Shown: positions 25,214-38,400 of the stretch, piece by piece
Numbering within the stretch: the first letter of the stretch is position 1
Layout of the letters: every line of letters starts with the position of its first letter
From: Scylla paramamosain
Taxonomy: Eukaryota > Arthropoda > Malacostraca > Decapoda > Portunidae
Assembly: GCF_035594125.1 (NCBI RefSeq)
Contig: NC_087193.1
Span: 726,001-790,000 of the forward strand
Reading direction: 5' to 3'
DNA: 64,000 nucleotides
Program-made: the position numbers and the translations under genes
The notes under the pieces: model-generated
Seen by the model: the letters and a program-made list of their open reading frames with translations, nothing else
Told to the model about the DNA's origin: nothing
Database searches by the model: none

Positions 25214-26103
25214 TACCGTATTAGATAGCTCATAAGACACATGGGCTCATAAGACGTATCCAATTTTGGCAGGCATTGAAATGAAAAAAAAAAAAAGATG
25301 AATGAGTGGATTTAAGCTCTGAATATGAAGTGAAGGATTTCACCTGACATTTGAAGACTCTCACATGCATTTAGATCATTATAAGACCCCAATATTTTAC
25401 ATTTAAAAACTTTAATATTTGCTAGTAGCCTACATACCAATCCTGTTGTGAGATGTAAACATTAGTGGTGGGCAGGACTCGGTAACTTGAGAACTCACAG
25501 TTCCGAGTCCAGAGGCTAGTGGACTTGGGTGGAAAATGCATAGTGAGTCCCAGACACTGGACTCACCAGCGCGTTGCTAGAAGAATCCCAGTGTGAGGCG
25601 AGTCTGGGACTGAGGTAGATTGCGTGGTGACTACCAGACGCAGGATTTGCCAGGCACTACCTTAACGAGTCCCAGCAAGTCTGGGAGCTATGTAGAGTTG
25701 TACTGATTACCAAGTCATGAAAATACTGAATGATTACTTTGCTTACTCTTCAGTTTCTCACACACAGGATTCTTTTAATAATACACGCTTGTTTATTTTT
25801 ATTATTTATTGCTGAACGTAACCATATTTACATATGTCAGTGATATACATGAACAGTTTTTTAATGCATTTAATATATTCATTCACAATTAAAATGAAGT
25901 GTAAGATTATGATAATAACAATTAAAAGACGTTATAAGGAATAGGTTTATTTCTTGAATACAGTAATTAAGTACATAATATTGAATCCTAAGTAGAGAAA
26001 ACAAATGTTCATGTTCAATGTATTCTTGAAATAATAAATTCCATAGCATCATTATATCATCATTGAATAAATGCATTTTATATAAAGTAACAAAATGAAG
26101 GAG

Positions 26104-26108
<5 letters not shown>

Positions 26109-26195
<87 letters not shown>
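26109..26195 (+). repeat. (AT)n microsatellite
   Basis: Pure TA tract within the hAT element, downstream of the transposase on its own strand. Confidence 0.97.
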
Positions 26196-26197
<2 letters not shown>

Positions 26198-26353
26198 AGA
26201 TTTCATACAACAGTATTTCTTGTAGATTAAACAAATATATTAATATTGAATGTACATATGGGGAAAAGTAATCATGATATATTGATATATTTAATATTGA
26301 TATACAAGATTGCTTCCTTATCACAGATTCAGTATCAGAGAAAAAGTAAATCC

Positions 26354-28154
26354 TTATATCTTAAATAAAGAAGCCAATGAATGAATAAATATTTTGGTAT
26401 CAGAGATTAATTCACCAGCTTTAGAAAAAAGTTGTTCTGATGGAACAGAAGATGCAGGTGTACACAGATATCTCCTTGCCAGCTCTTTTAACTTGGGGAA
26501 GAGGGTTGCGTGTTCTTTCCACCATCCTAGATGATCTTCATCTCTAGGTATGTGAGGTTCTTCAAGATATCTTCTCATTTCAATGTTTGGGCCTGTCGAT
26601 GGCTGTAAAGATACCTGGACCATTTTTTTCAATTTTAGCACTGAACCTGCTCCAAAGGGACTTCTTTTTCTGATGAGTCATGGTTGTTGGAAGTGGCTTT
26701 GCTTTGGCGTGTGATGTGCTTGCAGCACTTGTATTCTCATCTGAATGCATGAGGTTGACTAAGCGTTCCTCCATCAGTTTGATGTTGGGGCTTTCTGAGA
26801 ATTACCCCTTTTGAATCGTGGATCTAAAAGGGTAGCTGGTGCAAGAAAGCAACCTCCTTCTACTGCACTGAATCTTTGCTCCATCTGCTTTTGGAGTTGC
26901 CTGCCAAGATAACATTGACTAAGTCACCTGGGGTTCCATGGCATTGGCTGAATTCATGAATTCTTGGATTCCCCTCATCATCGGTATTACTTTAGAGAGG
27001 AGGTCATCTTTTCTGATGACATTTCTTTTGTTACCTCCTCAAATGGCTCCAGAAGGCTGATTGTGCTATGGAAGAGTGCAGGCTCCTCATCCTTGAGGCA
27101 CATGTTCTTACCCAGCAGGCACAGAGTAGTGGTGACAAGTTTGTGTTCCTCATCATATCTTTTCATCATATAGTATGTAGAATTCCATTTGGTTTCTACA
27201 TCTTGAATCATCTTTTTAGCAGGTTGATTGTGTTGCTCCTGCAGTTGGATAAGCTTATCAGAGGCCCTCACACTGTTGTGGAAGAAATTTACAATGGCCC
27301 TGATTTTTCTCTGAGTTTTTGGACATCCTCAGTGCTTTTAATTGAGTCCTGGACAACAAGATTTAGAGTATGAGCAAAGCATGGTATTTGTTGCAGGTTC
27401 ATAATTTTTATTGCTGCTGTCATATTAGCATTATTATCAGTCACAATGGAACCTATTTTATCTAATATGTTCCATTTGTTGCAAATGAGTCTTAGCTCCT
27501 CTGCAATATTTTCTGATGTGGGACTGAACCATACATACAGTATCTAACACAGCAGACTTTAGAGTCCACCGTGAAGAAATGTAGTGAGCCATCACTGTCA
27601 GGAATCCTTTTGTCTGACAGGATGTCCATATGTCAGTGGTCAGTGAGATGTATTTCGCCATCTCTAGTTCTTTTTGAACTCTTTCTACCTCTTGGTTGTA
27701 AGTAGAGGGCAAAAGAGCTCTAACTATCTCACTGCAGCTGGGCAATTCGTACTTAGGGTTAAGTCCATGAACTAGATTCCTGAACTCTTTGTCTTCCACA
27801 ACAGATAGTGGTTGCAGGTCTTCCACTATCATTCTGATTACCAGCTCATCAAGTTCCTTCTTTTTGCCCAAGTTGTTTTTATAGGGCTGAGCCCTTGTGA
27901 TTGTCTCCATTAGAGTGGGCTGAGCTGAAATAGACGGCCTGGCAGTCTTTTCAGACACGTCACATTCACTGTCCTCCTTTAATGTGGCATATTCTAGCAT
28001 ATTCTATAGGATGTCTTGTGCGGAGATGTTTTAACATGCTGGAAGTACCACCACAAAACTTTAGTGCATCTTTGCACACCAAGCATGTGACAGCGCCAGA
28101 TGTCTGTTCCATATAGCTCCACACAAAAGCAATTCTATTTCTCTTGGGTGCCAT
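26354..28154 (-). pseudogene. hAT transposase (BED finger to dimerisation domain), broken
   Basis: A BED-type zinc finger from Met at 28154 has CxxC and HxxxxH (VTCLVCKDALKFCGG, SSMLKHLRTRH). Next is the DDE/RNase-H-like part at 28000-27458 (ISLTTDIWTSCQTKGFLTVM). The middle at 27271-26987 has KKMIQDVETKWNSTYYMMKR, and an LLDPRF box lies near 26820. The C-terminal hAT dimerisation segment at 26641-26354 has RRYLCTPASSVPSEQLFSKA. Frameshifts, one apparently from a 10-bp repeat (catattctag) near 27990, and stops divide it into at least four frames. It is inactive but can be read from end to end. Confidence 0.9.
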
Positions 28155-29375
28155 GGCTGACAAACACAAAGCTAATTTTGTCATGTTGTTTGCTTGAAAA
28201 AAGTTACGTTACTGCACAAGTTTGGTGAATACGTGAGTTGTATACCCTTAAATCAGAGTATGAAATTTGGATATATGATGATTTGAGAAAGGGAGAGTTG
28301 CAGTACAAGTGAATAATGAGTAAGTTCATATGCATCAGGAAAATGAGAGTAAATTTATTTTTGGAGGCAACTGTCACAGGTCCCATCTCTGGAGCAGTTT
28401 AGTCTCTTATGAGGTGCGTGTGTTGTTGTTGTTGATTCGTGCGAGATGAGCATCCATTATATATACCTAGTTGTGATGTCACCAGACATCTACTAATGAA
28501 CACGCAAAAAAAAAAAAAACTCTTATGGCAACTAAAGTGGTGCTGCTATTGGCCAGCTTGAGCGAAATTTCTCTTTGACTTTCATGCAATTTCTTTAATA
28601 TTCATGCAGGGATGCGATTCATGCAATTTCAGTATGTTCTGCTTCATTTTAGCAGTACTTTATCAACTGTATTTTGTTTCATAATTACTTCTAAAACATA
28701 TCCTCTAATGTTTACTATATTGAGGCGCTGTACAAAATAATCATTGCTTGGACTCGTTAGGACTCGGTTCCCAGACTTTGGACTTGTTCCTAGTCAGCTG
28801 TGGTGAAATCGTTGGACTTGGTTCCGGACTCGGTTCCCACACAACTGTAGTTAACATGTACCTGGCATATGGCATTGGCAGTGACTGAGAGACTACAGGG
28901 GTATTAAAGTTTGTTCATAAGAATGTTAAAAGATGGATGCAATTTTAATTGTATGAAAGTGTGTCTTACCTCAAAGAGTAACGGCATCACACTGCAAAGA
29001 ACACAGTGAAGCTTGCCCGTGTCACTGGGTTTGGCGCGTAACATATTGCATGTTTGTTTTGGTACATGCAATGCATGGTGCATGGTCACTTAGGCAAATT
29101 CTTCCTGACTGGTGTCATTCTGTGTTAATTACTGGTAAGTATGACTTATTATATATTGTTACCTTGAAAGAATTGTTTTGTGGTGTAGTAGTACCAATCA
29201 TCACTTTGTTACATGTGTGAAGATGTCTGGGGTTTGATTTTAGAGCCTCATTTACCATAGACTTACCACCAACAACTGCCTCAATGCTGAACCTTAGCCT
29301 CATAGGACGCAGGCTCATTTCCTGAGACTTTTTTTTTGGAGAAAAGGTGCGTCTTATGAGCTATCAAATACAGTA

Positions 29376-31085
29376 TATATCTTTCCTGTAATGTGGGGAC
29401 TAGGACTGCATGGCGTAGTCTAGATGAGGTCTGACCAGTACCAAATATAACTTTAATATTACTTCAGGCCTTCTACTTTTAATACTCCTAAAAATGAATC
29501 CTAATACCCTTATTTGCCCTGTTTCTGGCCTTTATGCATTGCTTTCCTAGATGGAGTTTACAACACCTAAATCTTTTTCATACCCTGAACCTACCAGGTT
29601 CAGGATTGTTTATTGTGTACCTAATGCATGGGTTTCCTCTACCTATGCTAAGTACTTTGCATTTGTTGTTATTAAACAGCATTTGTCATCTGTCTGTCCA
29701 TTCATTCATCCTATCAAAATCTGCCTACAAGGCAATGGCATCCAGTTCTGACATAATTAATCTACCTATCTTTGTGTCATCTGCAAATTTACTAACATCA
29801 CTACTAATTCCATTATCCAAGTCATTGATATATATTAAAAACAACAATGGCCCTAATACTGATCCCTGTGGCACTGCACTATTTACATGACCCCACTTGG
29901 ATTTAAAGCTGTTTACTATAACTCTGTCACCTGTCGCTTAGCTATGACTTTATGCAGCCTAACACCTTCCCATCCATCCTGTGCATCCTAACCTTTCTGA
30001 TGGGTTACCTTGTCAAACATTTTACTAAAGTCCAGATATAAGATGTCATAACTATCACCATTATCTGCTGCCTTGTACACTGATGGGTTACCTTGTCAAA
30101 CGTTTTACTAAAGTCCAGATATAAGATGTCATAACTATCACCATTATCTGCTGCCTCGTACACTTTACTGTAAAAACTTAACAAGTTTGTCAGGCAAGAC
30201 TTCCCCTTCGTGAAGCCATGCTGTGACTGATTTATCAAGTTATGTTTATCTAAATATTCCCTAATGTTCCTCTCTATTATTGACTCCAATATTTTACCTA
30301 CAACTGAAGTTAAGCTGACAGGTCTATAATTAGACACTAAAGTTTTATCTCCTTTAAGTCTTAAAGATAGGTACTGCATTAGCCAGCCTCCACATTACTG
30401 ATACCTCACCTGACTCAAGTAGTTTCCTAAAGGCAGAAACTAATGGCTCACTAATAACCTCTTTGCATTCCTTAAGTACTCTGGGATATATTTCATCTGG
30501 TCCTGGTGTCTTGAACTTTTTTAGCCTATCTATCTCCTGTTCCACTATCTCCTTAGTTATGGAAATATCTGTCAGCTTCTCATTCTCATCTGCTCTAAAC
30601 ATCTGTTCACTATTTGGCATATCCTGCATGTTTTCCTGAGTGAAGACAGTTAAAAAATACTCATTCGGAATTTTACTAATCTTCCCAGAACTAGCCAGCT
30701 CTCCATCTGCTGCCTTTAATGGACCTATAGTATCCTTATTCTTTGTCCTGTATACCTGATAAAATACCTTGGGGTCCTTCGCCTGGCTAGCTACCTTTAA
30801 TTCATAATTGCCCATAGCTTTCCTTGTTAACTTCCTGACTGTTCTAACTAATTCATTATATTGTGGCCTTAAAACCTCTTCACCTGCCCTTAATCTCTTC
30901 TGCCTATATTGTGTTTTAACCTAACAGTCATTCATTTAGGGTAATTTTTCTGTGATCTTATTGCTCTATATGGGATGTTTTCTAACTGTCCTGTATGCAA
31001 TTTATCTGTGAAATATTTATACAACTCATCTACATTTACTTCACCTAATCCCCTCATCTTGGCCCCTTCCATCCTCTCCACTTCC
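29376..31085 (-). mobile_element. CR1-like retroelement (family C), 5' part of the split copy
   Basis: Minus strand. RT fingers and palm at 30815-30005: VFYQVYRTKNKDTIGPLKAA, KKFKTPGPDEIYPRVLKECK, VSNYRPVSLTSVVGKILESI and SYDILYLDFSKTFDKVTHQ. It continues the 24768-25213 piece across the inserted TA-flanked element. It contains an 83-bp tandem duplication (29998-30080 and 30081-30163) in the RT palm. The endonuclease is mostly missing. Inactive. Confidence 0.87.
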
Positions 31086-31091
31086 TCTTAA

Positions 31092-33590
31092 AGGTTGTGT
31101 TGAGTTGATAGATGGAGGAATTGAGTTTTGAGGCACTGAACCATACTAAGTTTTCTCTGCCCCAATTAAATTTTAGAGAGATCAGAAGTCAGACTGTCTT
31201 GTTTCCTTGCATGAACTTTTTACTTCCTGAAGAGTTGGACCTCTACAGAAAGATGTGGAAAGTGCAGGGTGGTATCATCAGCATAAGGGTGCATATGACA
31301 AGAAATTTGGTTTAAAAGATCATTGATGAATAAGAAGAAGAGAGTGGGTGACAGGACAGAACCCTGAGGAAAACCATTGTTAATAGACTTAGGAGAAGAA
31401 CAGTGATTGGCTATAGCCACCACAATAGCAATAGAATGGTCAGAAAGGAAACTTGAGATGAAGTTACAGGGAGAAGGATAGAAGCTGTAGAAGGGTAATT
31501 TGAAAATCAAAGCTTTGTGCAAGACTATCAAAAGCTTTTAATATGTCTAAGGCAACTGCAAAAGTTTCACCAAAATCCCTAAGAGAGGATGACCAAGACT
31601 CAGTAAGGAAAGCCTGAAGATCACCAGTAGAACAGCCTTGATGGAACCCATACTGGCAATTACCTGTAAGGTTATGAAGTGATATATGTTTAAGAATCTT
31701 TCTATTTAGAATAGATTCAAAAACTTTAGAGGCAAGAAATTAAACCAGTAGGACAGTAGTTTGAGGGATTAGAATGGTCACCCTTTTTAGGAACAGGCTA
31801 AATGTAGGCAAAGTTCCAGCAGTAAGAAAAGGTAGATGTTGATAAAGAGAGATGGAAGAGTTTGACTAGGCAAGGTGCAAGTACTGTGGTACAGTTTCAG
31901 AGAACAATGGAAGTGACCCCATCAGGTCCATAAGCCTTGGATCTGATGGAAAACATCTTTGCATTGGATCTTCATAGATGAAGTAGTTGGAGGGTGGAGG
32001 AGAGGGAGGAACAAGCCCTGAATCATCCAAGGTGGAGTTTTTAACAAAGAGTTCGGCTTTAGAAATATATGAGATGGCAGTGGTGCCATCTCATGAAATA
32101 AAGAAGGTAAAGATGAAGAAGCAAAGTTGTTGAAGATGTTTTTGGCTTGGTGCCAGAAATCATAAGGGGAGTTAGATCTTGAAAAATTTTGGCACTTTCT
32201 ATCAATGAAAGAGTTTTTGGCTAGTTGGAGAACAGACTTGGCATGATTAAGGGCTGAAATATACAGTGTATATAAGATTCAGGTGAAGGAAGGCTCAAGT
32301 ATCTTTTGTGGGCCACCTCTCTATCATGTATAACATGAGAACAGGCTGTGTTAAACCAAGGTTTGGGAGATTTAGGTTGAGAGAAATTGAGGAATGTACG
32401 CCTCCATGCCAGACACTATCACCTCCATTATGCTCTCTGCACACGGAGACGGGTCTCTGACATGAAAGCAGCAGTCATTCCAAGGAAAGTCAGTATAATA
32501 CCTCCTCAGGTCCCCCAGTTAGCAGAGGCAATATGCCAGGGACTATCTGCTTTGGGGTATCCTGAGGAGGAATTGGAGGGGTAGGACAAGATATAGATAT
32601 GAGGTTGTGATTGAAGGAGACCAATGGAGAAGAGAGGGTAACAGCATAAGCAAAAGGGTTAAAGATTAGGAAAAGGTGAAGAATGTTGGGCTTATCTCCA
32701 AGATGGTCAGGAATATGAATATGGTGTTGTACTAGTTGCTGTAGGTCATGGAGGATAGCAGAGTTAAGAGTTAAAGGCTAGTCCACCAGGATGGTCAGTG
32801 AAGGGAGAGGAAAGCCAAAGGTGGTGGTGAACATTGGTCTCCAAGAATGGAGATTTCTGCAAAAGGCAAGAGAGTCAGAATGTGCTCCACTTTGGAAGTT
32901 GTCAAAGAATTTTTCATAGTTAGAGGCGTTAGGTGAGCGGTATACGGCATGGATAAATATACTTTGAGAGTGACTCTATAGTCGTAGCCAGATGATGGAG
33001 AATTTGGATGATTCAGGAGTGTGCCCACAAGAGCAGGTTAAGTCTTTCTGCACAAAGATGCAGCATCAAGCTTTGAATTGTAAAAGATGATAGAGAAAGT
33101 AGGAGGGAACAGAGAAGGGGCTACTTTCAGTTGCCTCAGACACCTGTGTTTCAGTGAGGAAAAGAAGAGGAGGTTTAGTAGAGGAGAGGTGGTGTTCTAC
33201 AGATTGAAAATTAAATCTAAGACTGTGAATGTTCCGTAAGTTAATGAAGAAAAAGTTGAGGCAGAAGTCAAGACACTTATCAGGAGAGCAGTCCGACCTG
33301 GGAACGTTGAGTTTGTGGTCCCTTCCCCTGATGGGGGATCCAAGGTTATGTAGAAGTTGCTATATTTAATTTAGGATTTTGAGTGAAGGGTGTAGATGTA
33401 ATTAGGTGCATGTAGTTTTGTGTGAAGAAAGAGAGTTGTCATTAGAGGGTAGACTGTGACTATCCCCTTGTGTTGTGAGATACAAAGGGAAATATTTAGT
33501 GAGATCACAACTGGGTTGTTGATAAGTTCACAGCATCCCCTGATCTAGTGCTTCAGACTTCACTGGAAGTAATTGTTGTTTTGGCAGGTG
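31092..33590 (-). mobile_element. Jockey-like retroelement (copy 5), 3'-truncated
   Basis: Minus-strand copy from the RT palm to the 5' end (ggcaggtgcctactgcctct near 33586-33605). RT box at 31531-31220: NGFPQGSVLSPTLFFLFIND, PYADDTTLHFP. The endonuclease region is at 33028-32590. Unlike most copies it lacks the 3' end and poly(A), ending next to the CR1-like element at about 31090. Frames are interrupted. Confidence 0.83.
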
Positions 33591-33599
33591 CCTACTGCC

Positions 33600-34224
33600 T
33601 CTTCTGCTTGACTGCTTCAAGGATTTCTCCATTTATAGTTTACCAAAATTTTAATGCTGAAGCTAGTCCAGATTTGATTAGCCAAGCAGGAAAACTCAGT
33701 CACATTAGGTGTTACCAGCTCCACCAGTAGGAATGAGTTAACAGTTACAGATTGCTGGACTTTGGCAGGAGCCATTCTTGCCCTGTGTTCCATGTTCTGG
33801 TCTCTGCCTCTGACCACCAACAGTCAGTTTATGTGTGTTGTGGCTTTGGGTGGTGTACCAGTCTTGTGGATGTCCATATTTTTGTTTTATTGTTAGGTTA
33901 TATTTTTTTTGTTTAAGCTTCAAATTATTCTCCTAATGTAGGCATGTCTCTAATGCCATTAATATTTGCAAACAGACTTGCTGAAAAATTCATACTTGGT
34001 GACTTGGCAAAATAGGCATCACATTCATGACGTTAATAAGGATATCCAAGGTTACTTAGCAAGATGGTTTTGGGCTATAATTAGAATATTGATACTTTGA
34101 GGCATTGAAAACACTGGTTGCTGGCAATATCAGATTGTTTGTTAGTAAGTGAACAACAACCTTCACCACCACATTGCAGTGCCCCATTACCTCAACTAAA
34201 GTCTGCAGGAAAAAATGAAGTGTA
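33600..34224. other. Intron 4, 3' part, nothing recognised
   Basis: AT-rich intronic sequence; no repeat or coding signal recognised. Confidence 0.5.
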
Positions 34225-34465
34225 TGCTGTAACTGACCACTTGAAGAGGCCTCAGTGAAGTGGGGATTTGATAGAAGTCTTTAAGTGGCATAAGGAATAT
34301 AGCATTGGTGATGTGAACAAAATCTTCAGGGTCAGTAATTAGAACAGGAATAGAAGTAATAGATTTAAGCTTTATGAAATTAAATAATAAAAAAAATTGG
34401 AAGAAACTTGTCAAATAGTGTTAGATGAATGGAATTGAATCAGTAATCAGGTCAGTAGGGAAAGA
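34225..34465 (+). mobile_element. CR1-like (family C) 3' end fragment
   Basis: Plus strand. It resembles the end of the family C coding region and tail also seen at 40030-40490, in the order ttgatagaagtctttaagtg, then aaaatcttcagggtcagtaa, then gatgaatggaat. It lies 120 nt upstream of TACC exon 5. Confidence 0.7.
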
Positions 34466-34585
34466 GAGTGCAGTTTTGTAACCTTGATTTTATAAGTCAA
34501 CTTTATATTTCTTGAACCCAAGAGGAAAAGGATTACTATACACTTTTCTCCATGCCAATAACTGCATACACTTTCTCCCTCACAG

Positions 34586-34739
34586 TCTTCAACAATCCTG
34601 AGGAGTTGGATGCTCTGGAAACCCATGGAGTTGAGGGAGACAAACACAACTTAGTTCGCAACTCCCTGTATGTCAAGTTTGATCCTCTGGTGTCTGGCCG
34701 GCAATCCCTTGCTCCCTTCTTGGCTCAGCAGCTGCTCCA
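34586..34739 (+). CDS. tacc: TACC exon 5 with the SLYVKFDPL block
   Basis: A 154-nt exon between ctttctccctcacag (ending 34585) and gtgagt (from 34740). Two bases complete the phase-1 codon of exon 4 (T+TC gives Phe); it ends in phase 2. The peptide runs FNNPEELDALETHG, then RNSLYVKFDPLVSG, then PFLAQQLLQ. The SLYVKFDPL block matches SLYLKFDPLL, found in vertebrate TACC1-3 just upstream of the TACC domain, and the preceding EELDxLE matches the acidic, aromatic stretch in those proteins. This is the single best evidence for the family assignment. It lies between retroelement remnants: a CR1-like tail at 34225-34465 and a CR1-like copy from 35379. Confidence 0.9.
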
Positions 34740-35377
34740 GTGAGTTGCTGGGATGTACTGGTTAATTGCATGATGTGTGAAGAAAGTTGAAGAGGCTTAT
34801 ATCTAGCAGTTGAATTAAAGTCAGGCTTTGCTATGAATGCATTTGGCCAGCTGTGCTATACCTAAGCTCCTGGGCTGTATTATGGTGATCCATGAAACTG
34901 TCCCTTTCCAGTAGGGGCCTTTAGGGCTAATTAATATCCCCCTTCCCCTTTCCATTCCCATCCTCACCTGTGGGGCTGGAGTAGGTGAGAACAATCCCAT
35001 CCCCTTCCCATGCCTGGGGTTCACCACAGGGGCTAAGATTAATGTTGGTAGCCCTTTCAAATCAACAATTCTGTGAAATGAGATAATGAATGTATTCTTC
35101 ACTTACAGTTTCACTAATATAGATTATATAAAGTAAAATAATGCATAAGATTGATGAGCTACAGGTAAATAGTGAATGAAAAATTTAGAGATATGTTGGT
35201 GACCATAAAGTAAAGATCACTTGTTGGGGTCCCTGGCTGGCTGGGCCTGCTGGATGCCAGTATGAGTTGTCAGTTATACCATGCTGGTCAAGTGATGCAT
35301 TGTCTAATGTTTCCCAGTCTCACTTTATATCATGCTTTGCCACACACACAGCTGGCAAGAGATGATCAGTTTATGAG

Positions 35378-35378
<1 letters not shown>
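34740..35378. other. Intron 5, 5' part, nothing recognised
   Basis: Contains C-rich patches (34940-35000) but no recognised feature. Confidence 0.45.

Positions 35379-35453
<75 letters not shown>
35379..35453 (+). repeat. (TG)n microsatellite at a retroelement 3' end
   Basis: Pure TG tract running directly into tttacctagttgta, the reverse complement of the aactaggtaaa tail of the adjacent CR1-like copy. Confidence 0.97.
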
Positions 35454-35455
<2 letters not shown>

Positions 35456-38400
35456 ACCTAGTTGTATAATACAGGATTCAAGCAGGGCTCATAGTGTCTT
35501 GTCTCCATACCTGTATTTATCCAGAATTTCCTTAAATTTCTGCACGTTTGGTGCTGTAACAACCTCCTCATTTAGACCATTCCAGATATCCACAGTTCTA
35601 TGTGGAAAACTGTACTTCTTGATGTCCCTCAAACACTGACTCTTCCTGATCTTCTCTGAGTGCCCTCTCGTCCATCCAGCTTCATCTTCTTCCAGCAACA
35701 CCAGATCCTGCTTGTCTATCTTCTCAATGCAGTTAACTATTTTATACATCGTTATTAGATCTCTTTCTCTTCTAACTTGCAAAGTTGGCAGTTCCATTTC
35801 CTTCAACTTCTCTTCATACGTTAGGTCTCTCAGCTCTGGTACCATCCTTGTAGCTGCCCTCTGAATTCTTTCCAACTTCTTTATGTCTTTCTTCATATGC
35901 AGAGACCACACCACTGCTGCATATTCCAGTCTGGGACATAGCATAGTGGCTATAATTTTTTTTTGTCATAGTCTTATCCATGTAATGAAATGCCACCCTA
36001 ATATTTGTTAATATCCTGTACATTGAGCCAGATGTCTGGGATTAGGATATCTTGAAAAACCACTCCTTGGTTTTTTTTCCTCCTTGCTCTTCATTATTAC
36101 TTCCTCCCCCATTTTATAGTCTCATGCAGGTCTTTTACTCTTTCTCAATTCTATCACATGGCATTTCTTAGCACTGAATTCCAATTTTCACTTCTTGCTC
36201 CACTCATAAATCTTGTCAATATCTCTTTGCAACTCTATACAATCAATATGGCCCTTTATTACTCCTAACAATTTTGCACCATAAGCAAACAGATTAATAT
36301 AACTGGTCAAGCCCTCCTGCATATCATTGATGTATATTTGGAACATAATGGGTGCTAACACTGACCCCTGTGGTACTTCATTTGTTACATTACTCCAACT
36401 TGAACAAGTGTCCCTGATCACAGTTCTCATTTCTCTATCCTTTAAGTAGTCTCTTATCCATTTTAGCATTGTCCCTCTCAGTCATATAGGTTCCATCTTC
36501 CACAATAATCTTTTATGTAGAACTTTATCAAAAGCTTTTTTGATGCCCAAGTGCACTGCATCTATCCACCCACCTCTGTTTTGTACTTCATCTATTACTC
36601 TTGTATAGAAACTTAGTAAATTTGTCACACATGACCTTCCTTTTCTGAAACCATATTGACTATTTGTTATAACTTTGTTCTCTTCCAAATATTTCACCCA
36701 CTTTTCCTTAATCACTATTTCACAGATCTTGCCCTCAAAACTCGTTATTGATACTGGTCTATAATTTAGTGACTCAGTCCTCTTTCCTCCTTTGTGTATT
36801 GGCACTATATTTGCTCTCTTCCACTCTCTTGGTACTCTTCCCTCTATCAGTGAGCCGTTAATCACATCCCAAATTGGCTCCACCACTTGTTCTCTACATT
36901 CCTTTAGTGTCCAGTCTGACACTTCATCAGGCCCCAATGCTTTCCTGACATCCAACTTCTCTAACAATTTGCCAGTTTCATGTTTTTTGCACAGAGACTT
37001 CCTGTAACCCCCCTGCCTCACCTCTTTGTTTGGTTCTGTAAAACCCGCTTCCACGTTGAACACAGACCTGAAACTCATTCATAATTTCACTCATCTCTTC
37101 TGCTGTTTGATATATCCTTCCTTCCTGTAATATCTTGTTAATAGTCTCTCTGCTTGTCATCTTTCCATTGATATATCTATAAAAAAGCTTGGGCTCTTCT
37201 TCACATTTCTTTACCATATCCTTTTCAAATTGTTTCTCCTCCTCTCTTATTCTAACATACTCATTCCTTGTCTCCTTATACTGCTCTATTCTTTTCATTT
37301 CTTTGCTTCTTCAGATTCTTCCAAGCTATATCCTTTCTCTTCTTAGCTTCTGCACATATGGCATTATACCAAATATGTTTGCTCCTCCTTACTTTATATA
37401 CAAGTACATATTTCTGCAGTTTTTTTGCAGTCACTCATTAGTAGTATTTTACTGTCCTTATCATGTTGTCTAGGCACTTCAACATTTCCTTTTGCATTTC
37501 CTTGTGTTCCTCCAGCCTCCACATATTAGTCTTCAGTGACACATACATTAATGTGATCCTCCTCCTTTCTCTTCCACTGGTCCTGATTGTTACACTTATG
37601 ACCTCCACCATGCCATCTCCATATTGCACTTCTTCCACATATATATATCATCTCAAACCATTATCAGTACTCCTCCTCCTCCTTTTCCCTTTCTATCTCC
37701 TCCAATAATTATATCCCTCTTCCTTAAAGCTTAAGTGGACTTCTTTTAACTTTGTCTCTGTCAGGCACAACACATCTGGTCTATTTTCCTTTAAGTAATC
37801 TCTCACTTCCAGTACACCTGAAAGTAACCTGTCTATGTTTGTATACATTACTCTTAATGTACTAATTCTCCCACCACATGCAATTTGTCTGTCTGCTGCT
37901 GTGGTTCTTTCATTTCTTGTTTTCTTTCCTGAATATACCATTTCCTTAGTCTCATATCTAGTACCCTCCAATAAAATTTACTCTTCTCAGTTTCTGTCCT
38001 TCTCTCGTTTTTTTCCTTGGCTTCACTTCTCAGATCCCTCTCTTATTCCCATTCTTCCAAGTTCATATCTCTTTTTACCCAAATATTCTTGTATTGTGAA
38101 CTTTCAGCCAGCTTCCCAGTTCTCGCTAGGATCTCCTCTACTGCAACTTGGGATCTCATTCTCATTTTTAACGGTCTTTTACCTCCTTCACTATATTTTC
38201 CAATTCTATGTGCTTCTTCCTTTTCTCATTCTAGTCCCTGTTCCTCATCTTGGACCATTGTAATAATTTTCCTTACCAACTTCTCTTCTCTCTCTCTGGC
38301 AGACTTTACTGGGTTTTTCTTCTCTTGCAATCCAAAAAAGACCATACATTTTTTCTTATCCACTGTGTCTCTCACCAAAACCTCCTTTTCTTTAATTACC

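Larger units (their letters stand above)
25463..28849 (-). mobile_element. hAT transposon with 8-bp target duplication
   Basis: Bounded by GTAAACAT (25455-25462) and GTTAACAT (28850-28857), an 8-bp duplication with one mismatch, in a place where copy 1 of the host element has one uninterrupted site. Ends are TAGTGGTGGGCAGGACTCGG and, on the other strand, TACAGTTGTGTGGGAACCGA, a typical imperfect hAT-like terminal repeat. The subterminal zones repeat GGACTCGGTTCC-like words. The transposase on the minus strand is broken. The element also contains an (AT)n tract at 26109-26195. Confidence 0.9.
25216..29373. mobile_element. TA-flanked inverted-repeat element (copy 2) carrying a hAT insertion
   Basis: TA duplications at 25214-25215 and 29374-29375. 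The ends match copy 1 at 3704-4480 (CCGTATTAGATAGCTCATAA on the left; CTGTATTTGATAGCTCATAA reading inward from the right). Excluding the hAT, its outer parts (25216-25462 and 28850-29373) align with copy 1 along their whole length. It sits inside a CR1-like element. Confidence 0.88.
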
